In this document: piece after piece, positions 35,505 to 44,701 of the stretch
Position numbering within the stretch: position 1 is the stretch's first letter
Layout of the letters: each line of letters starts with the position of its first letter
From: DATFQE01 sp963739085
GTDB taxonomy: Bacteria; Actinomycetota; Thermoleophilia; Gaiellales; Gaiellaceae
DNA: 64,000 bases
Direction of reading: 5' to 3'
Assembly: GCA_963739085.1 (NCBI GenBank)
Contig: CAVTZA010000004.1
Span: 62,001 to 126,000, forward strand
The notes under the pieces: model-generated
Seen by the model: the letters and a program-made list of their open reading frames with translations, nothing else
Database searches by the model: none
What the model was told of the DNA's origin: nothing
Translations under genes and position numbers: made by a program

Positions 35505-36104
35505 CTACTGTAGCCGAGCGGATAGGACGACCGAAAGTTCTAGCCCTCGGTCCTGGTTGACGGTCACGCTCTCGAGCGTCGGGTCGGCCTGGCGAGCCCG
35601 CGAGTACAGCTCGAGGGGGTCCTTGTGCGAGAGGACGTTGTCGGCGACGACGAGCGCGCCGGGCTCGACCTTCGTCCGGACGAGCCCGAACAGCGGCTCG
35701 TAGTCCTCCTTCTCCGCGTCGAGAAAGACCACGTCGAAGACGTCGTCGATCCTCTGCAGCTCCTCGAAGGCATCGCCTTCGACCAGGTCGGCCCAGTCCT
35801 CGAGTCCGGCCTCGGCGATGTTCCGCCGCCAGTCCTCGCACTTGGCCGGATCCTTTTCGAGCGAGAGGACGTGGCCGCCGAGGTTCCGCACGCCGGCGGC
35901 GAGCCAGATGGTCGAATAGCCGCGTGAGCCGCCGATCTCGAGGACCTCGCAATCGGTCTGGGGAGCGACGAGAGCGAACAGGAACTGGCCCGTCGTCCGC
36001 GCGACCTGCCGGCTGCGGAGCTCCCGCGCGACGCCCTGGGCGCGCTCGTCGGCGTCCTGGCGCTCGAGGCGCTCGAGCACGCTCCTGACCCGGTCGTCGA
36101 GCAC
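35505..36104 (-). CDS. O-methyltransferase family protein
   Basis: A 199-aa class I SAM-dependent methyltransferase of the COMT/CCoAMT-like (Methyltransf_24/3) group. Motif I is VLEIGGSRGYSTIWLA, the acidic strand-2 residue follows in HVLSLEKDPAKCEDW, and the catalytic/metal region is VFLDAEKEDYEPLF, then VVADNVLSH. Substrate unknown. ATG 36104; its stop lies just upstream of the mini-ORF/RNA, which it may be cotranscribed with. Confidence 0.85.
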   Translation of the reverse strand: MLDDRVRSVLERLERQDADERAQGVARELRSRQVARTTGQFLFALVAPQTDCEVLEIGGSRGYSTIWLAAGVRNLGGHVLSLEKDPAKCEDWRRNIAEAGLEDWADLVEGDAFEELQRIDDVFDVVFLDAEKEDYEPLFGLVRTKVEPGALVVADNVLSHKDPLELYSRARQADPTLESVTVNQDRGLELSVVLSARLQ

Positions 36105-36139
36105 GGGCCGACACGCTACCGTGCCCGCGTGGGACGGGA

Positions 36140-36445
36140 TCAGCGCAGGTCGACCTTGATTCTCCCGTCCTCGACGAAGACCCGGAAGGTGTCGACCGGG
36201 AACACGGCGGGCAGCGTGAGCGCCTCCCCGGTGCGGATGTCGATGTTCGCGCCGTGGCGCGGGCAGATGGCGACGCCTTCCTCCACGTCGAAGTCGCCCT
36301 CGCAGAGCGGGCCGTCGTCGTGCGAGCAGCGGTCCTCGAGCGCGTAGTACTCGCCGTTCAGGTTGTAGACGCCGACCGCTAGCTGGCCGGCATGGACGAT
36401 CCTGACCTCGCCCGGCGGGAGCTCCTCGACCGCACAGACGTCCAC
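36140..36445 (-). CDS. Rieske [2Fe-2S] ferredoxin-like protein
   Basis: A 101-aa soluble Rieske protein: CSHDDGPL and CPRHGANID supply the Cys-His/Cys-His ligands. Close in size to SufE-adjacent or dioxygenase ferredoxins. It sits 13 bases after sufU, as often seen at the end of actinobacterial suf operons, where it may deliver electrons or be a cluster recipient. GTG start. Confidence 0.92.
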   Translation of the reverse strand: MDVCAVEELPPGEVRIVHAGQLAVGVYNLNGEYYALEDRCSHDDGPLCEGDFDVEEGVAICPRHGANIDIRTGEALTLPAVFPVDTFRVFVEDGRIKVDLR

Positions 36446-36458
36446 TGCTGAGACCGAG

Positions 36459-36905
36459 CTAGGCAGTGCTACCGAAGTCGAGCTCGTCCGCGAGGCCCGC
36501 CCATTCCTCGGGAAGCGGCGTTCCCTTCGCCTTGTGGAGCGCGACCTTGAGCACGCCGAGACCCAGCAGTGCGCACTTGAGCCGGATCGGCGTGAGCGGG
36601 ATGCCGATCTCCTCGAGCAGCTCGTCGCGCGGCATCATCGCGATCTCGGTCGCTTTGCGGCCCTTGACCATCTCGGTCAGCATCGACGTCGCCGCCTGGC
36701 TGATCGCGCAGCCGCGGCCGGAGAACTTGACCTCGTCGATCGTCTCGCCGTCCTCGCCGAGTGCGACGTAGATCGCGACCTCGTCGCCGCACAGCGGGTT
36801 CTGGCCCTCGGCGGCCGCGTCCGCGCTCTCGATCACGCCGTGACCGCGCGGGTTCTTGTAGTGGTCGAGGATGACCTCGCGATACAGCTGGTCGAACTCG
36901 CTCAT
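36459..36905 (-). CDS. sufU: Fe-S cluster assembly sulfur acceptor SufU
   Basis: A 148-aa SufU/NifU-like protein that takes persulfide from SufS using zinc-ligand exchange. Starts MSEFDQLYREVILDHYKNPR; cysteines at NPLCGDE, FSGRGCAISQAA and LKCALLGL are the three conserved ligands, with the Asp of CGDE. The extra insertion before LKC typical of SufU (against IscU) is present (GIPLTPIR). ATG 36905 overlaps the sufS stop (ATGA). Confidence 0.94.
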   Translation of the reverse strand: MSEFDQLYREVILDHYKNPRGHGVIESADAAAEGQNPLCGDEVAIYVALGEDGETIDEVKFSGRGCAISQAATSMLTEMVKGRKATEIAMMPRDELLEEIGIPLTPIRLKCALLGLGVLKVALHKAKGTPLPEEWAGLADELDFGSTA

Positions 36906-38146
36906 CCGAAGACCTTTCTCACCTTCTCCAAACCTGTAACCAGGCGGTCGATCTCCTCCGGGACGGTGTAGAGGTAGAAGCTGGCGCGGTTGGTTGCGGG
37001 AACGCCGAGCTTCTTCATCAGCGGCTGGCAGCAGTGGTGGCCCGCGCGAATGGCGACGCCCTCCCAGTCGAGCACCTGCGAGACGTCGTGCGGGTGCACG
37101 CCTTGGACGTTGAACGAGACGATCCCGGCGCGGCGGTCGGCCGGAGGGCCGTAGAGCGTGACCTCGGGGAGCTCGCCCAACCGGTCGAGCGCGTACGCGG
37201 CGAGCTCGTGCTCGTGCCGCTCGATCGCCTCGAGGCCGACCTCGTTCAGGTAGTCGACGGCCGCGCCGAAGCCGACCGCTTCGCCGATCGGCTGGGTGCC
37301 GGCCTCGAACTTGGCCGGGATCTCGCCCCACGTCGTCCGCTCGAGGGTCACGGAGTGGATCATGTGCCCGCCGAGGTTGAACGGCTCCATCGCCTCGAGC
37401 AGCTCCGCCCGGCCCCAGAGTGCGCCGACGCTCGTCGGGCCGCACATCTTGTGAGACGAGAACGCGAGGAAGTCGCAGCCGAGCGCCTGGACGTCGATGC
37501 GCCGATGCGGGGCAGCCTGAGCGGCGTCAACGACCATGATCGCCCCCTGCTCGTGCGCCCATGCCGACAGCCGCTCGATCGGGTTGATCGTCCCGAGCGA
37601 GTTCGAGACTAGGCCGGCGGCGACCACCTTCACGTTGCCGGCGGACGTGAACTCGTCGAGGCTCTCGAGCTGGAGCTCGCCGCCGTCGTCGAGCGGGATC
37701 ATGCGGAAGTCCGCTCCGGTCCGCGCGGCGATGTACTGCCACGGGACGAAGTTGGAGTGATGCTCGAGCTCCGTGACCACGACCAGGTCGCCCGGCCCGA
37801 GATTCGAGAGCCCCCAGGCGTAGGCGACCAGGTTGATTCCCTCGGTCGCGTTGCGGGTGAAGACCACCTCCCGCGGCGCCGGCGCGTTGACGAACGCGGC
37901 CACCTTCTGCCGCGCGCCCTCGTAGGCCTCCGTCGCCCGCTCGGTGAGCAGGTAGACGCCTCGGTGAACGTTGCCGTAGGAGGTCTCGTAGAAGGAGCGC
38001 AGCGCGTCGAGCACCTGACGCGGCTTCTGTGAAGTCACGGCAGAGTCGAGATAGGCCAGCGGCTTGCCATGAATCTCCTGCTCGAAGATCGGGAAATCCG
38101 TGCGCAGCTTCGGCGCGTCCAGCTTCACTTCGGGACTCACGGCCAT
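36902..38146 (-). CDS. sufS: Cysteine desulfurase SufS
   Basis: A 414-aa class V PLP aminotransferase-fold enzyme releasing sulfur from cysteine. Motifs: YLDSAVTSQKP (usually LDNAATSQKP), YGNVHRGVYLLTERAT, ELEHHSNFVPW, VDAAQAAPHRRIDV, FSSHKMCGP (Schiff-base Lys near 233) and RAGHHCCQP (persulfide Cys near 372). Type II SufS pattern. It opens the sufS-sufU-Rieske block; sufC-sufB-sufD lie about 4 kb upstream on the same strand. Confidence 0.95.
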   Translation of the reverse strand: MAVSPEVKLDAPKLRTDFPIFEQEIHGKPLAYLDSAVTSQKPRQVLDALRSFYETSYGNVHRGVYLLTERATEAYEGARQKVAAFVNAPAPREVVFTRNATEGINLVAYAWGLSNLGPGDLVVVTELEHHSNFVPWQYIAARTGADFRMIPLDDGGELQLESLDEFTSAGNVKVVAAGLVSNSLGTINPIERLSAWAHEQGAIMVVDAAQAAPHRRIDVQALGCDFLAFSSHKMCGPTSVGALWGRAELLEAMEPFNLGGHMIHSVTLERTTWGEIPAKFEAGTQPIGEAVGFGAAVDYLNEVGLEAIERHEHELAAYALDRLGELPEVTLYGPPADRRAGIVSFNVQGVHPHDVSQVLDWEGVAIRAGHHCCQPLMKKLGVPATNRASFYLYTVPEEIDRLVTGLEKVRKVFG

Positions 38147-38203
38147 GGGGCAATCGTACCGACCCCACTGGTTTTGCCTGCCGGCGACGCTACCCTTAGG
38201 CGG

Positions 38204-39590
38204 GTGCGCGTGCGGCTACTGATGCCCCTCGTGCTCGTCCTCCTCGCCGCGGGGTGCGGGGGTGGCGAGTCGGCCTCGGACGTCAAGCTCCCCGGCGATG
38301 CAGACGCGGGCAAGCAGGTCTTCGCGGACGCCGGCTGCGGCGGCTGCCACACGCTGCGCGCGGCCGAATTCGAGCGGCACCACCGGCCCGAACCTCGACA
38401 CGCTCGGCCCCAGCTACGAGCGCGTGGTGCGTCAGGTCGAGAACGGCAGCCCGGCGATGCCGTCGTTCAAGTTCAAGCTGGGCCGGGACGAGATCCACAA
38501 CGTTTCGGCCTTCGTGGCCAAATCGACCGGCGGCGGCCTCAAGGGCAAGCCGCTCGCAGGCAAGTTCAAGCCGGACGACACCAAGCTGTCCGACTGCAAG
38601 GCCGACTTCTCGTGCATGGAGCAGGCGTACGGGAACCTCGCCTATTACGACGGCCCCGAGGTCGCGCTGAAGCAGTTCACGGCTGCGATCGCGAAGCCGG
38701 GCGCCGTCGAGGGCAACTGCCACCGGATCGCGCACGCGATCGGCGCCGCATCGCTCGCGCACTTCAAGGGCAAGGTCGGCCCGGCGTTCGCCGCCGGCAC
38801 CGCAGTCTGCTGGTCGGGCTACTACCACGGCGTCGTGGAGCGCGCGCTCACCGACGTCAAGAGCAAGGATCTCCCCGACGCCGTCCGCAAGACGTGCGCC
38901 GACCCGGATCTCCGCAACGGCCCCACGTTCACGCTCTACCAGTGCGTGCACGGGCTCGGGCACGGCCTGATGATCTACACGGCATACGACCTGCCCCGGT
39001 CGCTCAAGGTCTGCGACATGCTCACGAGCAGCTGGGACCAGACGTCGTGCACCGGCGGGGTCTTCATGGAGAACCTCTCCTCGTCCTACGGCGTCAAGTC
39101 AAAGTGGCTCAAGGACAGCGACCTGCTCTATCCCTGCGACGTCGTCGCCAATCGCCACAAGATCTACTGCTACCTCATGGTCACCTCACGCATCCTGCCG
39201 ACGGTGAACTACAACTTCGCCAAGGCGTCGAAGATCTGCCGCAAGAGCGAGAAGGCGTGGATCGCGACCTGCTTCCAGTCGCTCGGCCGCGACGCGTCAG
39301 GGCAGAGCCGGCAGAACCCAGACCAGATCCTGACCTGGTGCAAGACCGGCGGGGACATGACGAGCGACTGCGTCTACGGCGCTGCCCGCGACATGTCGAG
39401 CAACTACGCCGGCGGCAAGGAGGCCTCCGTCCTCTGCGACAAGGCGCCCAAGGGCATGCGCGCGCGCTGCTTCGAGGGCATCGGAACGATCCTCGGCGGC
39501 CTCCACCAGTCGTCCGAGGACCGGCGCGCCGCCTGCGCGACGATCACGAAGCAGTACGCGGCCGTCTGCTCCCGCGGCGCGGGCGCGTAG
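38204..39590 (+). pseudogene. Cytochrome c fused to a Cys/His-rich domain, one-base frameshift
   Basis: A lipoprotein signal (VLLAAGCGGG, lipobox Cys) is followed by a monoheme cytochrome c module (GCGGCHTLRAA, then NSSGTTGPNLDTLG). A roughly 330-residue C-terminal domain with about 18 cysteines then carries repeated histidine motifs: GNCHRIAHAIGA, GYYHGVVER, YQCVHGLGHGLM and CTGGVFMENL. I do not recognise that domain. The frame changes at 38366, one extra G in GCCG; removing it gives 461 aa. Because the long second part keeps intact codon structure, the break is recent or a sequence error. The gene is surrounded by minus-strand suf genes and followed by two REP palindromes. Confidence 0.7.
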
Positions 39591-39617
39591 AGCCCGGGGA
39601 GACAGCGCCCTTTGGGT

Positions 39618-39644
39618 CGTGTCTGGGGTCAGACCCTAGACACG
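39618..39644. repeat. REP palindrome 1
   Basis: 27-bp imperfect palindrome: GTGTCTGGGGTC, A, GACCCTAGACAC with flanking C/G. Arms pair except for one G.T position. It is identical to REP 2 at 39735-39761 and close to REPs 3 and 4 beside the RAYT gene 10 kb away. Confidence 0.85.
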
Positions 39645-39734
39645 TCTCGCTTGGACATCGCCCTTGCCGGAGAACACCCCTTCCCGCTGCAACGGCGTGG
39701 GAGCACTCGTTCGCGGTCGATCGTCCGCGTGGGG

Positions 39735-39761
39735 CGTGTCTGGGGTCAGACCCTAGACACG
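39735..39761. repeat. REP palindrome 2
   Basis: Same 27-bp sequence as REP 1, in the same orientation, 117 bp further on. It is preceded by CGTCCGCGTGGGG, which also precedes REP 3 at 49587, so the mobile unit is longer than the palindrome itself. With REP 1 it takes up most of the 182-bp gap between the cytochrome fusion gene and the P-type ATPase; the rest of the gap shows no gene. Confidence 0.85.
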
Positions 39762-39772
39762 GCCAAAACGGA

Positions 39773-42055
39773 CTAGCGGCTGCCCGCCCGCCCAGGCAGG
39801 AAGCGGTCGTCCGTGAGCACGAGACCGGCGATCGCGATGCCCGTGCCGCCGGCGACGGCGAGGAAGCCCCACGGCCCGGGCGTCGTGAGGCCGAAGAAGT
39901 GGCGGAGGCCGTCCGCCGCCAGCACGACGAAGTAGGCCGCGACGAGGCCGGCCACGAGCCCGAAGACCCAGAGGCGGCGGCTCCCGGGCGTCGCCTCCAA
40001 CGCCACGACGAGGTAGAGGCCGATGCCGATCAGGACGCTCACGGCCGCGGTGCGCGCCTCGTCGAGCGGGACGCCCGCCACATTCAGTGCAAACAGGTAC
40101 GACGAGAGGACGCCGATGCCGGCAGCTGTCCCGGCGGGAACGGCGAAGCGCCCGACCTCGCGCAGGAAGCCCTCGGTGCGCCACGGCCCGGAGCTGGGCG
40201 CGAGCGCGAGGAAGAAGGCCGGGATCCCGACCGTGAGCGTCGCCGCGAGTGTCAGGTGGCGTGGCAACAACGGGTACGGCTCCTTGGTCAGCCCGATCGA
40301 GAGGATCAGGAAGGCCGCGAACGCTGACTTCGCGGCGAAGAGCTTCGTGACCCGCTGCAGATTGCGGAGGATCTTCCGCCCCTGGACGACCATCTCCGGA
40401 ACGGCGGCGAAGTCCCCGTTGACGAGCACGACGTCGGCCACGCTGCGGGCCATCTCGGACCCGCTCCCCTGCGCGATCGCAAGCCGTGAGGCCTTGAGCG
40501 CGGGCACGTCGTTGACACCGTCGCCCACCATCGCCACGTAGCGGCCGTGATCGCGCAGCCGCTCCACGACCGCCTTCTTCCCCTCGGGCGAGATGCGGCC
40601 GACGACGCCTGCCTGCACGAGCTGCTCGAGCGGTGCGTCCCCCGAGACGATCTCGCCGCCGATCCCCGCGTCCCGGGCGATCGCGCCGACCGTCTCGGGC
40701 GCGTCGCCCGACATCACCTTCAGCTCGACCCCCTGGTCGAGGAAGAAGCGCACCGTGTCGGCTGCCTGCGGGCGGAGCTCCTCGGCGAGGACGGCGACGC
40801 CGAGCGGCGTCAGCCCGTCGAGCTGCTCGAACGAGCCGTCCGTGGTGCCGAAGGCCACGACGCGCCGCCCCGCGCGCTGCTCGCGCTCCGCCGTCGCGGC
40901 GAGCGTGCCGAGCGGGAAGAGCTCGGGGGCGCCGAGCACGTAGCCCTCGCCGCTCAGCCGGAGGGCGCTCCAGCGGCGGGCGGACGAGAACGGCACGGAC
41001 TCGACAGGCTCCTCGCCGGGCGTGTCGCCCGCGAGCGCCCGCAGGGTGGCGTTCTTGCTCGGCGAGCTGGCCGCGAAGCGCTCCAGGTCGCGGCGCAGCC
41101 GTTCGGAGTCGACGCCCTCGGCGGGCTCGAGCGCGACGACCCGCAGCCCGGGCTCGGTCAGCGTGCCGGTCTTGTCGAGGCAGATCAGGTCGACAGAGGC
41201 CAGCGACTCGATCGCGTTCAGCTGCTGGGACAGCGCCCCGCGCCGGCTCAGCTGCAAGGCGGCTGCCGCGAACGTCACGCTGACGAGCAAGATCAACCCC
41301 TCCGGGACGAGAGTGACGATGCCGGCGACGGCGGTGGTCACCGCTTCGCGCGTGGAGCTCGGCCCCTTGGCCAGCACGATCACGAACATCACGCCGAGCG
41401 GCACCATCAACCCGACGAGGATGTAGAGCAGGTAGTTGATCGACACCTCGAGCGGCGAGCGCGGGTGACGGAACTCACGCGCCTCGCCGGCGAGCTTCTG
41501 GGCGTAGCTGTCATCGCCGACCGCATCGACCGTGTACGACCCGGCGCCCTCGACCGCGAACGAGCCGGAGCGAACCTCCTCGCCCGGGTCGCGCTGCACC
41601 GGCCGCGACTCACCGGTGAGGATCGACTCGTCCAGCGCCAGTCCGGCCGTCTCGGTCAGAGGCCCGTCAGCGACCACCTGGTCGCCTGCCTGCACGCGCA
41701 CGAGGTCGCCCTGGACGACGTCCTCGACCGCAACGTCGCGAGCCTCGCCGTCGCGGACGACCGTCGCCTTGGGCGCCACGAGCGCAGCGAGCCGGTCGAG
41801 CGACCGCTTCGCGCGGAGCTCCTGCCAGATCCCGATCCCCGAATTGGCGGCGATGATGAAGAGGAAGAGCGCGTCGCGCCAGTCGGCGAACACGAGCGTC
41901 AGCAGGCCGAGCCCGGCCAGGATCGCGTTGAACGGCGTGAGCACGTTCGCCCGGATGATCGAGGCGGTCGAGCGGCTGGTCGGAGGCGGCGCGGGCGGCC
42001 CGCGCTCCGCGAGGCGGCGCCGTGCTTCCGCCTCGGTCAGGCCGGTGACGCTCAC
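39773..42055 (-). CDS. HAD-type cation P-type ATPase (CtpE-like)
   Basis: A 760-aa ATP-driven cation pump. Short N-terminal GLTEAEARRRLAERG, actuator loop LDESILTGESRPV (TGES), metal-site helix VTLVPEGLILLVS (PEGL), phosphorylation site CLDKTGTLTEPG, ATP-domain region near KVMSGDAPETVGAIARDAG, hinge VAMVGDGVNDVPALKASRLAIA, and six C-terminal membrane segments. No N-terminal heavy-metal domain or CPC motif. The pattern resembles mycobacterial CtpE, a Ca2+ importer; ion specificity is inferred. It lies between sufD and the sufS block on the same strand but 62 bases from sufD. Confidence 0.92.
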   Translation of the reverse strand: MSVTGLTEAEARRRLAERGPPAPPPTSRSTASIIRANVLTPFNAILAGLGLLTLVFADWRDALFLFIIAANSGIGIWQELRAKRSLDRLAALVAPKATVVRDGEARDVAVEDVVQGDLVRVQAGDQVVADGPLTETAGLALDESILTGESRPVQRDPGEEVRSGSFAVEGAGSYTVDAVGDDSYAQKLAGEAREFRHPRSPLEVSINYLLYILVGLMVPLGVMFVIVLAKGPSSTREAVTTAVAGIVTLVPEGLILLVSVTFAAAALQLSRRGALSQQLNAIESLASVDLICLDKTGTLTEPGLRVVALEPAEGVDSERLRRDLERFAASSPSKNATLRALAGDTPGEEPVESVPFSSARRWSALRLSGEGYVLGAPELFPLGTLAATAEREQRAGRRVVAFGTTDGSFEQLDGLTPLGVAVLAEELRPQAADTVRFFLDQGVELKVMSGDAPETVGAIARDAGIGGEIVSGDAPLEQLVQAGVVGRISPEGKKAVVERLRDHGRYVAMVGDGVNDVPALKASRLAIAQGSGSEMARSVADVVLVNGDFAAVPEMVVQGRKILRNLQRVTKLFAAKSAFAAFLILSIGLTKEPYPLLPRHLTLAATLTVGIPAFFLALAPSSGPWRTEGFLREVGRFAVPAGTAAGIGVLSSYLFALNVAGVPLDEARTAAVSVLIGIGLYLVVALEATPGSRRLWVFGLVAGLVAAYFVVLAADGLRHFFGLTTPGPWGFLAVAGGTGIAIAGLVLTDDRFLPGRAGSR

Positions 42056-42117
42056 GCGTCGAGGCTACTAAGAAGCTCTAGCGGCGGAGCATGCGCCCGC
42101 AGCGGCTCGTGAGAGCC

Positions 42118-43287
42118 TTACGCCTCGGGGATGCGCGCCTCGAGGGCGGCGCCGAGGGCGTCGCGCACCGGCTCGAGCTCGATGCGGTCGAGGATCTCGC
42201 TGAAGAAGCCGCGCACGATCAGACGCTCGGCCTCGGCCTTCGAGAGACCGCGGGACATCAGGTAGAAGAGCTCTTCGCGGTCGACCTGGCCGATCGTGGC
42301 CGCGTGGGTGCAGCGGACGTCGTTGGCGAGGATCTCCAGGCCCGGGATCGCGTCCGCATGCGCCTTCTCGGAGAGGAGCAGGTTGCGGTTCTCCTGGTAG
42401 GCGTTCGTTTTCTGCGCATCGCGCTCGACGCGGATCATCCCGCGCCAGACGCAGGTCGACTCGTCGCGTAGCGCGCCCTTGAACGCGAAGTCGGACGTCG
42501 TCGACGGCGCCATGTGCTCCTGGAAGGTGTCGTAGTCGAGGTGCTGGGTGCCGTCCGAGAAGTAGGCGCCGGTCACCCGGGAGGTTGCCCCCGGCCCGGC
42601 GAGGTCGTTCTGGATCCGGACCTTTCCCTTCTTGGAGCCAAAGCCACCGGCGACCCAGTCCAGCTCGGCGTCGCGCTCGACACGCGCGTGGTGGGAGGCG
42701 AAATGCCACGTCTCGCGCGAGAGGTTCTGCAGCGAGACGTACTCCAGCTTCGCGCCCTGCTCGACGAAGAGCTCGACCGCAGCGTTCGAGTAGGCGGCGA
42801 GGTCGGGCCCACCGGAGACGTACTCCTCGATCAGCGTGAACCGGCTCTGCTCGCCGGCGACTACCAGCAGGCGCCAGAAGAGCGACCCGTCCTCGATCGA
42901 GTTCGCGATCCGCACGTAGAGCGGCTGCTCGAGCTCGAGACCCTTCGGCACCTCGACGAGGAGCCCGTGCTTCCAGACCGCCGCGTTGTGTGCGGCGAAC
43001 TTCTCGTCGTGTCCGACGAGCTCGCCCAGGCGCGGGTGGTCCGTGTCGAGGGCCTCGAAGCGGATGCCGGGCGGGGCCATCTGGATCTCGATCCCACCCT
43101 CGCCGACGTGGGCGATCGCCGCGACGTCGATGTCCAGCAAGCCGGCAGCCGCCGCCGGAGCGCCGGCACCGTTGGCGGCGAAGCTCTCCGGGTCGAAGCC
43201 GCGGAGATCGGTGAAGCGCCAGGACTCCTCGGTGGTGCTTGGGAGCGGGAGCTCCTGGTAGCGGGCCGCCGCAGCGGCTCTATCCAA
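42118..43287 (-). CDS. sufD: Fe-S cluster assembly protein SufD
   Basis: A 389-aa beta-helix scaffold protein pairing with SufB. WRFTDLRGFDPESF at the N-terminus, HHARVERDAELDWVAGGFG, YFSDGTQHLDYDTFQEH and the C-terminal THAATIGQVDREELFYLMSRG, which is also found in SufB. TTG at 43287 overlaps the sufB end (TTGGATAG); this agrees with the start of the family. Part of the SufBC2D complex that builds Fe-S clusters. Confidence 0.93.
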   Translation of the reverse strand: MDRAAAAARYQELPLPSTTEESWRFTDLRGFDPESFAANGAGAPAAAAGLLDIDVAAIAHVGEGGIEIQMAPPGIRFEALDTDHPRLGELVGHDEKFAAHNAAVWKHGLLVEVPKGLELEQPLYVRIANSIEDGSLFWRLLVVAGEQSRFTLIEEYVSGGPDLAAYSNAAVELFVEQGAKLEYVSLQNLSRETWHFASHHARVERDAELDWVAGGFGSKKGKVRIQNDLAGPGATSRVTGAYFSDGTQHLDYDTFQEHMAPSTTSDFAFKGALRDESTCVWRGMIRVERDAQKTNAYQENRNLLLSEKAHADAIPGLEILANDVRCTHAATIGQVDREELFYLMSRGLSKAEAERLIVRGFFSEILDRIELEPVRDALGAALEARIPEA

Positions 43288-44701
43288 CGGACCCTTCCAT
43301 CTGAAGCTGGATCAGCCGGTTCATCTCGACCGCGTACTCGAGCGGGAGCTCCTTCGTGATCGGCTCGACGAAGCCGGACACGACCATTGCGGACGCCTCG
43401 GCTTCCGACAGGCCGCGCGACATCAGATAGAAGAGCTGCTCCTCGCCGATCTTGGAGACGGTGGCCTCGTGCCCGATGTCCACGTTCGACTCGTCGATCC
43501 GGATGTACGGGTACGTGTCGGAACGGGAGCGCTCGTCGAGGATCAGCGCATCGCACACGACCTTGGAGCGCGAGCCCTCGGCGCCCTTCGCGACCTCGAG
43601 CAGCCCGCGGTAGCCGGCGCGGCCGCCGTTCTTCGAGATCGACTTGGACGTGATCACCGACGACGTGCGCGGCGCGACATGCACGCACTTGCCGCCCGCG
43701 TCCTGGTGCTGGCCCTCACCCGCGAAGGCGATCGAGAGCACCTCGCCGTGCGCGCCCTCGCCGACGAGCCAGATCGCCGGGTACTTCATGGTCAGCTTGG
43801 AGCCGAGGTTGCCGTCGACCCACTCCATCGTCGCGTTCTCGTAGGCGACCGCGCGCTTCGTGACCAGGTTGTAGACGTTGTTCGACCAGTTCTGGATCGT
43901 CGTGTAGCGGCAGCGTGCGCCGGGCTTGACGATGATCTCGACCACGGCCGAGTGCAGCGAGTCGCTCGAGTAGATCGGCGCGGTGCAGCCCTCGACGTAG
44001 TGCACGTACGCACCCTCGTCGACGATGATGAGGGTGCGCTCGAACTGGCCCATGTTCTCCGCGTTGATGCGGAAGTAGGCCTGGAGCGGCATCTCGACCT
44101 TGACACCGGGAGGCACGTAGATGAACGAGCCGCCGGACCAGACGGCCGAGTTGAGCGCCGCGAACTTGTTGTCGTTCTGCGGGATCACCTTGCCGAAGTG
44201 CTGACGCACGAGGTCCTCGTGCTCGCGCAGCCCGGAGTCCATGTCCAGGAACAGCACGCCCTGGCTCTCGAGCTCCTCCTTCAGCTTGTGGTAGACGACC
44301 TCGCTCTCGTACTGCGCGCCCACACCGGCCAGATACTTCTTCTCGGCCTCGGGGATCCCGAGCTTGTTCCAGGTGTCGAGGATGTCCGGCGGTAGGTCCT
44401 CCCACGACTTGGCCTGCTTCTCGGTCGGGCGGATGTAATAGAAGATGTTGTCGAAGTCGATCTCCGCCACGTTGCCGCCCCACTTCGGGAGCGGACGGGC
44501 GAGGAAGTACTCGAGCGAGCGCAGGCGGAACTTGCGCATCCACTCGGGCTCGTTCTTGTGCTCGGAGATCGCGGAGACGAGCTCGGGGCTGAGACCGCGG
44601 CCCGACTTGAAGAAGTAGTCCTCCTTCTCGTGGAAGCCGTACTTGTACTCGCTGCCGATCTCGGCGACGACCTGGGTCTCGTTCTCCTTGACTGCGGCCA
44701 T
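43280..44701 (-). CDS. sufB: Fe-S cluster assembly protein SufB
   Basis: A 473-aa scaffold protein. Typical landmarks: EYKYGFHEKEDYFFKSGRGL, FDNIFYYIRP, GGSFIYVPPGVKVEMPLQAYFRINAEN (quoted in part), VHYVEGCTAPIYSSDSLHSA (Cys of the assembly site), QNWSNNVYNLVTKRA and EATVSKIGEEQLFYLMSRG. ATG shares its A with the sufC stop (TGATG). The complex receives sulfur from SufS/SufU and ATP hydrolysis from SufC. Confidence 0.95.
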   Translation of the reverse strand: MAAVKENETQVVAEIGSEYKYGFHEKEDYFFKSGRGLSPELVSAISEHKNEPEWMRKFRLRSLEYFLARPLPKWGGNVAEIDFDNIFYYIRPTEKQAKSWEDLPPDILDTWNKLGIPEAEKKYLAGVGAQYESEVVYHKLKEELESQGVLFLDMDSGLREHEDLVRQHFGKVIPQNDNKFAALNSAVWSGGSFIYVPPGVKVEMPLQAYFRINAENMGQFERTLIIVDEGAYVHYVEGCTAPIYSSDSLHSAVVEIIVKPGARCRYTTIQNWSNNVYNLVTKRAVAYENATMEWVDGNLGSKLTMKYPAIWLVGEGAHGEVLSIAFAGEGQHQDAGGKCVHVAPRTSSVITSKSISKNGGRAGYRGLLEVAKGAEGSRSKVVCDALILDERSRSDTYPYIRIDESNVDIGHEATVSKIGEEQLFYLMSRGLSEAEASAMVVSGFVEPITKELPLEYAVEMNRLIQLQMEGSVG

